Shown here: positions 61,601 through 64,000 of the stretch, one piece after another
Numbering within the stretch: the first letter of the stretch is position 1
How the letters are laid out: every line of letters begins with the position of its first letter
Source of the DNA: Manduca sexta
Taxonomy: Eukaryota; Arthropoda; Insecta; Lepidoptera; Sphingidae
Direction: 5' to 3'
Length of the DNA: 64,000 nucleotides
NCBI RefSeq assembly: GCF_014839805.1
Contig: NC_051123.1
Location: 11,142,727-11,206,726, forward strand
Made by a program: the position numbers and the translations under genes
The notes under the pieces: model-generated
The model's input: the letters and a program-made list of their open reading frames with translations, nothing else
Database searches by the model: none
Told to the model about the DNA's origin: nothing

Positions 61601-63200
61601 TATCCAACGCAAAAATATTTTTTCAGTTTGGACCGGTAGTTCCTGAGATTAGCCATTACTGCCCCGCTCCTATTGAGTATAGCGTGATGATATATAGCCT
61701 ATAGCACTCCACGAACAAAGGGCTATCCAATGCAAAAAGAATTTTTCAGTTTGGACTGGTAGTTCCTGAGATTAGCGCGTTCAAACAAACAAACAAACAA
61801 ACAAACAAACAAACTCTTCAGCTTTATATAATAGTATAGATGAGAAAGTTTGTCAAAATGTTTCGATGTTTGTTAGAACTAAACTCAAAAACAGCTGAAT
61901 AGATTTGAATGACATTTGGCACGCAGATAGGCTATGCCCTGGTTTAACACATAGGCTACTTTTTATCCCGGTAACTTACTGCGATGGCATTTTTTTATAT
62001 TTTTTTACACAGATGGCGCTGTAGTTTTAGAGACTTTTGTAGCTGGAAAAGCTTTTAACGCAGGCGAAGCTAGGCTCAACTCCTAGTACATAAAAAAAAT
62101 ATATGTAAGTCCTGATGCATCCGCATTGTTCGCGTAACAGATGGTTGTAGATTAGTAATTAGAACTGGTTTCAAGTCAGAAATGTATCCGCTCGCAGCGC
62201 CTGAGGATGACTACAGAGTGCAAAGAAGACGCGGCGTCACTAGCAGATGAGCTCACAGGGTGACACTAAGCATCAACAATTAGGTGTGATTCATATAGTG
62301 TCATTAATAAGATATTCGGACCTGTACATGTGCGACAGATACGACTTAAGGATATAAGTCGGTCAATAAGGTCGATACGTCCCGACTCTTGAAAACCTAC
62401 TGCCCTGTCTATTTATTAATAAGGTCTACATTGGCACGTCACAACTCACCGATGTCCCTCTCTTTGTGCTTGCACTGCGGCCGCAGCCCGAGCACGATGT
62501 GGCACACCTCGTAGATGAGCTCCAGGAACGGCGTCACGAGACCCTCGGCGCTCTCCACCGACCAGATCAGGAAGTCCTCCAGGGTCAGGACCGTGTCGTT
62601 GGCGATCAGACCCTCGTCTTCTTGCACCTCCGGCTAGGTGCACATATTCAGGATTAAAATCTTTAGGAAAAATATGAAGCGATTGTCATGGAATTGAATC
62701 TAGAACTTGATTAATGTTACTAAGAAAGCTTCTCGAAGTCAACCCTATATGTATATCCAGAAAGGCCAGCTTCTATCGTAGCTGATTGCAACACCTCGCT
62801 TTGAATGATGTTTGGATTACCCTATACTTACCATCAGCTTCAATACTTATTTTGCTAAAGTAATTGTTATAACAGCGACATTTCACAAACTATTAAAAAC
62901 TACAACCACAAACCTCTTTCAAAACAATAATCTCCTCCGAATCACCATTAGGTCCCAACTGGAACATCGGTTTCCTGCCATTTCGCGGCACAGTCACAAG
63001 CTTCTCCCGTAGGTTGACCAGGATGACCTCAGGGTCGAAGCCCTTCTCTATCTCGGGCTCGGTGCCGTCCGGCGTGGAGGCCCTGGAGCCCTGGTTCTTG
63101 ATGCTCTCGTTGGCGACTGTGCACAGGATGCCCACCATGTCGATCAGCTCTTTTTTGTTGAGCACCCCATCGCTGTCCAGGTCGAAGATTTTGAAACAGA
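37345..63200 (-). CDS. USP32: USP32 deubiquitinase, missing 5' exons
   Basis: Twenty-four minus-strand exons (listed separately) give about 1,855 aa including an expanded repeat. Domain order follows vertebrate USP32: EF-hand (FKIFDLDSDGVLNKKEL), second helix block (EVCHIVLGLRP), DUSP (GYSVGQFWYLVSSEWWGAW), Ubl, USP Cys box (GLHNLGNTCFMNAALQS), QQD-like box (GGGQHDAQELLAWLLDALHE), internal Ubl, CxxC pairs, IDWDPTALHLRYQ, IIHLKRFQYVNNKWIKSQK, His box (SGGHYVTYARNP) and Asp (CYNDS). The protein ends KKMCVIA, a CAAX prenylation motif; vertebrate USP32 also ends in CAAX. In mammals it is a membrane-anchored (Golgi/endosomal) ubiquitin hydrolase with Rab7 among its reported substrates. The first exons (remaining EF-hands, start codon) lie beyond the right edge. 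Coding exons are very GC-rich, introns AT-rich. Confidence 0.96.
37977..38168 (-). CDS. USP32: USP32 exon 23
   Basis: Reads AKPSPPAESERPPARARDAR, then LHSASLSNTPVTDDNLVDYH and NFDLKYRLYAVV, matching IKPIYNLYAIS just before the His box. Acceptor AACTAGCAG is the second copy of the duplicated 28 bp. Phase 0 at both ends. Confidence 0.93.
38196..38643 (-). mobile_element. Retroposed insert flanked by 28-bp duplication
   Basis: About 450 bp between two 28-bp direct repeats (38168-38195 and 38644-38671) that differ at two bases. On the gene strand the insert ends in a run of nine A (plus-strand T run 204-212 of the 38-kb block), with a few bases before the repeat, as expected for target-primed reverse transcription. 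It is unlike the surrounding intron in composition. Source element not recognised. Confidence 0.6.
38408..38644 (-). other. Possible alternative terminal exon of USP32
   Basis: The duplicated acceptor (AACTTGCAG, exon from 38644) opens an ORF in the phase left by exon 22. It reads DEPQNFFCPFDRVTRRRVAF and on for 78 residues to a stop at 38408. Use of this exon would remove the His and Asp boxes and the CAAX tail. Whether it is used is unknown. Confidence 0.3.
38921..39148 (-). CDS. USP32: USP32 exon 22
   Basis: Reads IIHLKRFQYVNNKWIKSQKV, VNFPFQDFDPTAYLASIPQE, then an acidic stretch SDSESEDENDENQ. IIHLKRFQ is a core USP motif. Phase 0 at both ends. Confidence 0.96.
39252..39282. repeat. CA/TG microsatellite at exon 21 splice donor
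   Basis: TG/GC-TG run on the plus strand (gggtgtgtgtgtgtgtgcgc). On the gene strand it is a CA repeat starting within 10 nt of the donor. Confidence 0.85.
39289..39474 (-). CDS. USP32: USP32 exon 21: second zinc Cys pair
   Basis: Reads AFTAHWSVAWSLAEAARPVD, LGSCLRAFTSEERLDERYHC (ending in the first zinc Cys), then EPC and TKNLQIWRLPPIL, matching LDSCLRAFTSEEELGE...KLDLWRLPPIL. Donor followed at once by a CA repeat. Confidence 0.96.
39809..39963 (-). CDS. USP32: USP32 exon 20: DWDPTALHLRYQ block
   Basis: Reads SVPQGSSPGTLQALDLSLVR then RVMLAIDWDPTALHLRYQST, an almost exact match to vertebrate YIAVDWDPTALHLRYQTS. Its acceptor is weak (GTCCAAG); a start 12 nt further upstream (ATGAG|TATAAT) would fit a phase 0 donor instead. 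Donor AAAAG|GTACAC. Confidence 0.88.
40148..40282 (-). CDS. USP32: USP32 exon 19: Ser/Arg-rich insert
   Basis: Reads GKRARPRRQSSVSAEAHSDA then SDSPIAKAKLHRHSSTRHSH and VQV. The donor is ambiguous: CAA|GTCAGT (exon end 40152, phase 0) or A|GTACAA (40148, phase 1). Only the latter fits the acceptor at 39964. Confidence 0.75.
40565..40700 (+). mobile_element. Palindromic MITE copy beside exon 18 donor
   Basis: Contains aaataaatgatcctaatcgt, gaaaatagatcaat, tggattggttcattcttgg and ggattgaacattaagatg, in the order seen in the 53450 copy. It ends about 10 bp from the exon 18 splice donor. Confidence 0.6.
40710..40852 (-). CDS. USP32: USP32 exon 18: Cys-rich segment
   Basis: Reads CDDSLGYEFPFTLRLVSGGG, then AWCGVCEWPALCRGCALP, matching CDDSMGYQYPFTLRVV...WCPWYRFCRGC. 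Its donor is closely followed by a MITE. Confidence 0.95.
40925..41107 (-). CDS. USP32: USP32 exon 17
   Basis: Reads KTAVTEASFAWARAALFGQP, then LVLRVRAGQSGRQLYRAVWA and QVARLL, matching RKMMRTELYFL...FGMPLIVP...DLYDAVWIQVSRL of vertebrate USP32. Followed by a 72-bp intron. Confidence 0.94.
41215..41312 (+). mobile_element. Palindromic MITE copy, truncated
   Basis: aacccgatttcaataaacga then tccaatctcgaaaataaac; same family as 53450, one end lost. Confidence 0.5.
41608..41958 (-). CDS. USP32: USP32 exon 16: linker to second catalytic half
   Basis: Reads LFVTPSGTYHTTITFEREFQ, RSRSEILMSQSPPTTFYGN, a Ser/Pro/Lys-rich stretch, then VHVGKINYLVAVHR, aligning with the vertebrate TGYIIAVHRK. Phase 2 donor. 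Confidence 0.93.
42492..42550 (-). CDS. USP32: USP32 exon 15: 59-nt exon (tentative)
   Basis: Acceptor CATATTTCAG and strong donor CCT|GTAAGTGT. Its length (59 nt) is exactly what is needed to take phase 0 from exon 14 to phase 2 for exon 16, reading SVHSVNRDKVKTMSLFISFP. Another frame (CEQRQSENDVTIYLFP) looks as protein-like but does not fit the flanking phases. Supported by splice sites and phase only. Confidence 0.5.
44281..44485 (+). mobile_element. Diverged SINE in USP32 intron 13-14 flank
   Basis: tRNA-like head (actagattggattcccagac) followed by tgttcgatgtggcaatagat and ctaatatcacatcttgtgac, the order seen in the 50605 copy. It sits in the intron between exons 14 and 15. Confidence 0.55.
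44520..44578. repeat. TG/GCGT microsatellite at exon 14 splice donor
   Basis: gtttgtgtgtgtgtgtgtgt continues into gcgtgcgtgcgtgcg. On the gene strand it lies immediately downstream of the donor GTTAGC. Confidence 0.85.
44583..44677 (-). CDS. USP32: USP32 exon 14: linker (tentative)
   Basis: Acceptor CGGCAG and donor AAG|GTTAGC frame a 95-nt exon in phase with exon 13: GWSGSAGAWSEVSVGRGGNS then SSLCMPALFCFK. It lies in the poorly conserved linker after the internal Ubl, so homology cannot confirm it; GC content and splice sites support it. A shorter version ending at GAG|GTGAGT is possible. Confidence 0.65.
45207..46582 (-). CDS. USP32: USP32 exon 13: internal Ubl end, expanded 53-aa repeat
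   Basis: Acceptor TTTGAACAG at 46583. It starts MLIAELNGAQLGRVLEDDAK then LGAARDLLAYELPPDPD, which aligns with vertebrate LLAEVHGSN...LCAFEIPVP. The RVLED...LLAYE block then recurs eight more times with a 159-bp period. The last copy changes to LLAYEFTHG before a donor (CACG|GTGAGA at 45206). A second donor 9 nt later has the same phase. Each internal copy also carries CACG|GTGAGA, so a single-copy exon (46434-46582) is equally possible. All donors leave phase 1, compatible with exon 14. The gene identity is sure; how many copies reach the mRNA is not. Confidence 0.85.
45215..46548 (-). repeat. 159-bp coding tandem array, nine copies
   Basis: Nine copies of the RVLED...LLAYE block separated by eight near-identical junctions. 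The junction elements start at 45295, 45454, 45613, 45772, 45931, 46090, 46249 and 46408, exactly 159 bp apart. Internal copies differ at one visible base (t at 46071, changing Gly to Arg). The 5' copy differs at its start (RVLEDDAKLG, not RVLEDGAELG) and the 3' copy at its end (LLAYEFTHG). Each junction, read on the gene strand, is 26 nt starting GTGAG and ending CAG. Confidence 0.97.
46799..46913 (-). CDS. USP32: USP32 exon 12: internal Ubl, first half
   Basis: Reads VILLDGSVPVKYGVRVNSEG then TYLDLKKKLSELCGLPPES, the first beta strands and helix of the internal ubiquitin-like domain (vertebrate VIKLDGTTPVRYGLRLN). Phase 2 donor. Confidence 0.94.
46989..47403 (-). CDS. USP32: USP32 exon 11: QQD-like box, Pro/Ala linker, zinc Cys pair
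   Basis: Reads GGGQHDAQELLAWLLDALHE, then a Pro/Ala linker (PPPTPPPTPAAAPAAAPAE) where vertebrates have a charged linker. It continues EVAAEAWAWHAARNRSVITE, FYGQLRSRVRCEACG (zinc pair) and VRFDAFNMLSLPLPVD. Phase 1 donor. Confidence 0.95.
47542..47667 (-). CDS. USP32: USP32 exon 10
   Basis: 42 codons: VWNTGPLTRYFNSGMHLYEV, then NPLGTKG and ALRFGELCKE. It matches vertebrate CVSNTQPLTQYF...HLYELNRTNPIG with no length change. Confidence 0.95.
48046..48160 (-). CDS. USP32: USP32 exon 9: catalytic Cys box
   Basis: Reads GATGLHNLGNTCFMNAALQS; the Cys of NTCFMN is the predicted nucleophile. Phase 0 donor (TCG|GTCAGT), followed by a CA-rich intron start. Confidence 0.97.
48536..48729 (-). CDS. USP32: USP32 exon 8: first Ubl end
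   Basis: Reads VSEFLCGALGLAREDMRLWL, LDERSRLLLEVRNPDLTWPE and EIGALG. It aligns with EEDMRLWLYNSEN and LVIEVRNKDMSWPEE. Donor CTCGG|GTACGT, phase 2. Confidence 0.94.
49236..49278. repeat. CA-rich tract at exon 7 splice donor
   Basis: Plus strand gtgtgcggtgtgtgcggtgt repeats directly beside the donor; the period is about 10 bp. Confidence 0.8.
49280..49434 (-). CDS. USP32: USP32 exon 7: Gly/Ala-rich insert in first Ubl
   Basis: A Gly run and Pro/Ala-rich linker precede HLAYTAAFSRLATLKQ, which matches LAYTGCFSRMQTIKE in vertebrates. The donor is followed directly by a CA-rich tract. Confidence 0.9.
49610..49694 (-). CDS. USP32: USP32 exon 6: first Ubl start
   Basis: Reads VIRPPNSDVELELYPLHLKL then YRHVPSTQ, matching the family's ELELFPRYLLFLR block. 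Phase 1 donor. Confidence 0.93.
49820..49960 (-). CDS. USP32: USP32 exon 5: DUSP end
   Basis: 47 codons, including HRDFELVPDALWRALALWYG followed by GPDPLPRQ, a hallmark of DUSP-containing USPs. Phase 0 at both ends. Confidence 0.95.
50020..50355 (+). mobile_element. Non-autonomous hAT-like element, 336 bp
   Basis: Ends cagagattttcaaacg and tttgggaattattg form imperfect terminal inverted repeats of hAT type. The flanking 8 bp (ttttatag / ctttatag) match at seven positions. The internal ggaccccc and ggtcacgccaacatagac are shared with the 53032 copy. Confidence 0.65.
50605..50845 (+). mobile_element. SINE, full length (Bm1-type)
   Basis: Starts gcctcgatggcgtagttgta (A-box-like), B-box-like cggttcgatggccggg, then ccgacatggcgatagccttg, caatcacatcatgggacgga and taccccttcgggggtaaaag. 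This is the classic lepidopteran SINE layout, and it supports the taxonomic call. Confidence 0.85.
51011..51162 (-). CDS. USP32: USP32 exon 4: low-complexity DUSP insert
   Basis: Reads ESMGSLLWRAETASVGSGGS, an Ala/Pro/Arg-rich segment, then HPGPVDNKRLLAHDALN; the GxIDN-like PGPVDN matches the family's GAIDNQ block. Phase 0 donor (AAC|GTTAGT). Confidence 0.9.
51403..51603 (-). CDS. USP32: USP32 exon 3: DUSP core
   Basis: Reads VLGWLRREVQRGYSVGQFWY then LVSSEWWGAWAAYT, the DUSP core with its Trp-Trp pair. It joins in phase to exon 2 across a 10.8-kb intron. Donor ACAG|GTGAGT, phase 1. Confidence 0.95.
51781..51973 (+). mobile_element. Polypurine tract plus solo/3' LTR remnant
   Basis: A run aaaaaagggggg... 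(51784-51802) precedes TGTAGCGGTTATATGCGACT at 51806. Within the next 170 bp come a TATA-like tagaatataagag, AATAAAC near 51915 and a CA end near 51973. PPT followed by TG...CA is the 3' end of an LTR retrotransposon; no gag or pol is present. Confidence 0.5.
52060..52425 (+). mobile_element. Dispersed element C, forward copy
   Basis: From accggtggtaagtaggtctg to atcaggcgaacagcaagctc, passing gatggcgagcgcagtggaat. A reverse copy lies at 58490-58790. No ORF of note. Confidence 0.55.
53032..53235 (+). mobile_element. Non-autonomous hAT-like element, 204 bp, perfect TSD
   Basis: Flanked by exact 8-bp duplications atctatag at 53024-53031 and 53236-53243. Ends cagaggctcccatactt and ctttgggaatcaatg are imperfect inverted repeats. 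Shares ggtcatgccaacgtagaccc with the copy at 50020. Confidence 0.8.
53450..53617 (+). mobile_element. Palindromic MITE, best copy
   Basis: The left end caaataaacgatcttaatcg and right end ttaggatcgtttattgtgg are inverted repeats. The interior is also partly palindromic (tcaatcagaa / tgattggttc). No ORF. Confidence 0.7.
54058..54212 (+). mobile_element. Palindromic MITE copy
   Basis: ccataaacgatctcaattgt at one end and cggaatcgtttattgaaaac at the other, with aaccaatcaaaagaag inside; same family as 53450. Confidence 0.65.
54276..54548 (+). mobile_element. Abundant insect repeat with GGGTCAGCTAGT end
   Basis: Starts ctatatatataaaaatgaat and ends caaagtctgtcgggtcagct followed by agta. This pair of ends is very common in Lepidoptera genomes. 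Its class (Helitron-like or other) is not settled by this sequence. Confidence 0.55.
54835..55095 (+). mobile_element. RTE-like 3' remnant
   Basis: Contains attatcgggataaaaagtag, ggacatggtctatctgtgtg and ccaaatccattaagttgttc, phrases of the same kind as at 60650 and 61900. Truncated. Confidence 0.45.
55205..55320 (+). mobile_element. Dispersed repeat family B fragment
   Basis: aaagtgaccccacagcaccg then ggagtggggtccaatagaat and cgactgacgagagacg; same family as 28424. Confidence 0.55.
57635..57820 (-). mobile_element. RTE-like element end, reverse orientation
   Basis: ttgtttgtttgaacacacta followed by atctcagtaactaataaacc is the reverse complement of the tail seen at 61760-61800. Confidence 0.5.
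58490..58790 (-). mobile_element. Dispersed element C, reverse copy
   Basis: Reverse complement of the 52060 element: cgttcgcctaatggtaagcg, ggtattccactgcgctcgcc, cacatatgagagacctacca. Confidence 0.55.
59240..59325 (-). mobile_element. SINE tail fragment, reverse orientation
   Basis: ccgaatgaataggcagaggt then gcaactagtgcacccatttt is a reversed SINE tail. No head. Confidence 0.4.
59435..59645 (-). mobile_element. Dispersed repeat family B, reverse copy
   Basis: Reverse complement gives actcaccgcacctgatggaa, ccctcgccagttgtcaaaat and atgccggcttgtttgaaacc in family order, with a poly(T)/poly(A) end near 59640. Confidence 0.55.
59865..59930. repeat. Inverted repeat, 23-bp arms (22 matched), 20-nt loop
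   Basis: Arms 59865-59887 and 59908-59930 pair at 22 of 23 positions (agtcatgaagaaaacga is the perfect core). The loop contains a smaller palindrome, cgacttagaagtcg, overlapping the left arm. Confidence 0.75.
60915..61776 (+). repeat. Seven-copy tandem repeat, about 123-bp period
   Basis: Units begin cattactgctccgctcctat at 60915, 61039, 61163, 61286, 61409, 61531 and 61654 (lengths 122-124) and end tagttcctgagattagc. The last ends at 61776. The first unit is the most diverged. Confidence 0.93.
61783..61815 (+). repeat. (AAAC)n microsatellite
   Basis: Eight or so caaa units closing the retroelement tail. Confidence 0.9.
61840..62090 (+). mobile_element. Second RTE-like tail remnant
   Basis: Contains tttgaatgacatttggcacg, taggctactttttatcccgg and gcgaagctaggctcaactcc, another member of the same broad class next to the first. 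Confidence 0.45.
62450..62633 (-). CDS. USP32: USP32 exon 2: end of EF-hand region, DUSP start
   Basis: Reads TLEDFLIWSVESAEGL and then ELIYEVCHIVLGLRP, aligned with the vertebrate EDYLMWTV...LFQVCHIVLGLRP. Donor ATCG|GTGAGT, phase 1. Confidence 0.94.
62914..63200 (-). CDS. USP32: USP32 exon 1 in window: EF-hand
   Basis: Reads FKIFDLDSDGVLNKKELIDM, an EF-hand loop with D-x-D-x-D spacing and a terminal Glu, then a linker (VILVNLREKLVTVPRNGRKP). It opens in the middle of a codon, so earlier exons exist off the window. Donor GAG|GTTTGT, phase 0. Confidence 0.94.
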
Positions 63201-64000
63201 CTGGAAAGAAGTAGATGTTTAGGTTTTGTACTAATGTTTACGAATCTAAGTGTAATTAGGTATGATCTACAATTCTAAGAATGGATAATGGAACTTCTTG
63301 GCAAGGATAATGGCTGCAAGTATTTTGTTCAGAAAGTAAAATGGTGAACAAAGGCATTAGTATGCCGCGGATCACGTCAGCCAAATAAAGTATAGCGAGA
63401 GATAGATTATGTTTTGCTATTAGCATTCTAAGCCACATACAGATTGCTTTGAATTCATCGTCAAGAGCATAATATGCTATGTCTGCTATGAAACTAGACT
63501 GGATATTAAAACTTATCGCGATAAGATCTGCAGAATCAGATTATTTTAATGAACAGTATGTTCTCTGCGCGATACCGACCGGAGACATATCACGGTTCAT
63601 GAAAGAGTTACGTAAACCGTAATTTTGCATCATCATGATGCTTAAATAAATTATCGTGGATAACACTAATTTGCAGAGATTAATGTGTAAATAGGAGACA
63701 CTACGGCGTGGCATGTGCGTTATGAAATTAACCCAAAAAATAGGTAAAGTTTTGTGTCTATCAGTAATTCTGGAACAAAACTGTCTACTCATAGGGTTAT
63801 TCTTTTTATTACCAATACCTTTTTCCAGCGGCGCTGTCCGTATGAAAAAGTTTTTTTGGGATAAAAGACTCGCTTTATATTTTCCCGAGATAAAAGTACG
63901 TCTTTATATAGAATTAGATTTGTTTCCGCCTGCGTGAATGAGTTTTTTCGGGATAAAATATAGCCTAGAGCACCCAGGGGTAATCTAGTTCCCTATTAGT
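63201..64000 (-). other. USP32 intron running off the window
   Basis: No further exon is visible. From about 63810 there is an RTE-like tail fragment (gggataaaagactcgcttta, cgggataaaatatagcctag). Confidence 0.6.

Larger units (their letters stand above)
60590..61840 (+). mobile_element. RTE-like element with internally expanded tail
   Basis: Begins aaaactagcttttgctcacg followed by gctccgcccgcg, contains ccaaatttcatcttaatacg, then a seven-copy tandem array. It ends attagcgcgttcaaacaaac, a (AAAC)n run and cttcagctttatataatagt. No RT-coding sequence remains. Confidence 0.6.
51604..62449 (-). other. USP32 10.8-kb intron splitting the DUSP domain
   Basis: The exons on either side join in phase (ATCG|TG CTG), so no coding exon is required inside. 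Contents are the transposon remnants listed, one LTR and one 23-bp hairpin. ORFs here (up to 110 aa, e.g. 59784-60116) have no recognised domain. Confidence 0.75.

Noticed and set aside
60915..61776. CRISPR-like or protein-coding repeat (66-aa minus ORF)
   Set aside because: Units are contiguous, contain no spacers, and belong to a retroelement tail.
63541..63792. Additional USP32 exon near the right edge
   Set aside because: The ORF has no EF-hand or USP32-like residues and lacks splice borders.

Overview
This is a eukaryotic nuclear genome window, almost certainly from a moth or butterfly (Lepidoptera). The basis is spliced genes with GT-AG introns, AT-rich introns packed with lepidopteran-type SINEs carrying a tRNA-like head, small non-autonomous DNA elements and RTE-like retroelement tails, and conserved insect/animal proteins. 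Nothing bacterial or viral was seen.

Three conserved genes account for all the coding sequence I can support. (1) Positions 1-5234, minus strand: the 5' half of PHF12/Pf1, a two-PHD-finger chromatin protein; it runs off the left edge. (2) Positions 7746-30248, plus strand: a complete five-exon 14-3-3 epsilon gene (261 aa) stretched over 22.5 kb by large introns. (3) Positions 37345-63200, minus strand: all but the N-terminal part of USP32, a deubiquitinase. Its 24 exons cover the end of the EF-hand region, DUSP, Ubl, the split USP catalytic core and a C-terminal CAAX prenylation box. Exon phases were followed across junctions; they agree throughout except at one weak junction (exons 19/20) and in one poorly conserved linker.

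The intervals are: 5235-7745, a divergent promoter interval between PHF12 and 14-3-3 epsilon, with a possible tiny plus-strand spliced transcript; 30249-36877, 14-3-3 epsilon 3' UTR followed by gene-free repeat-bearing DNA; 51604-62449, one 10.8-kb USP32 intron full of transposon remnants; and 63201-64000, intron with an RTE-like tail.

The most striking feature is inside USP32. Exon 13 (45207-46582) carries nine copies of part of the internal ubiquitin-like domain. The period is 159 bp, the copies are almost identical, and every period contains a 26-nt stretch that looks like a minimal intron (GTGAG...CAG). The period is a multiple of three and read-through keeps the conserved frame. Every internal donor is in the same phase, so the array could yield proteins or splice isoforms with one to nine copies. 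A second unusual event lies before the penultimate exon: a poly(A)-tailed insertion flanked by a 28-bp duplication has copied the splice acceptor and offers an alternative, catalytically dead C terminus.

No functional link between the three genes is implied by their proximity. All three are broadly expressed genes in other animals.
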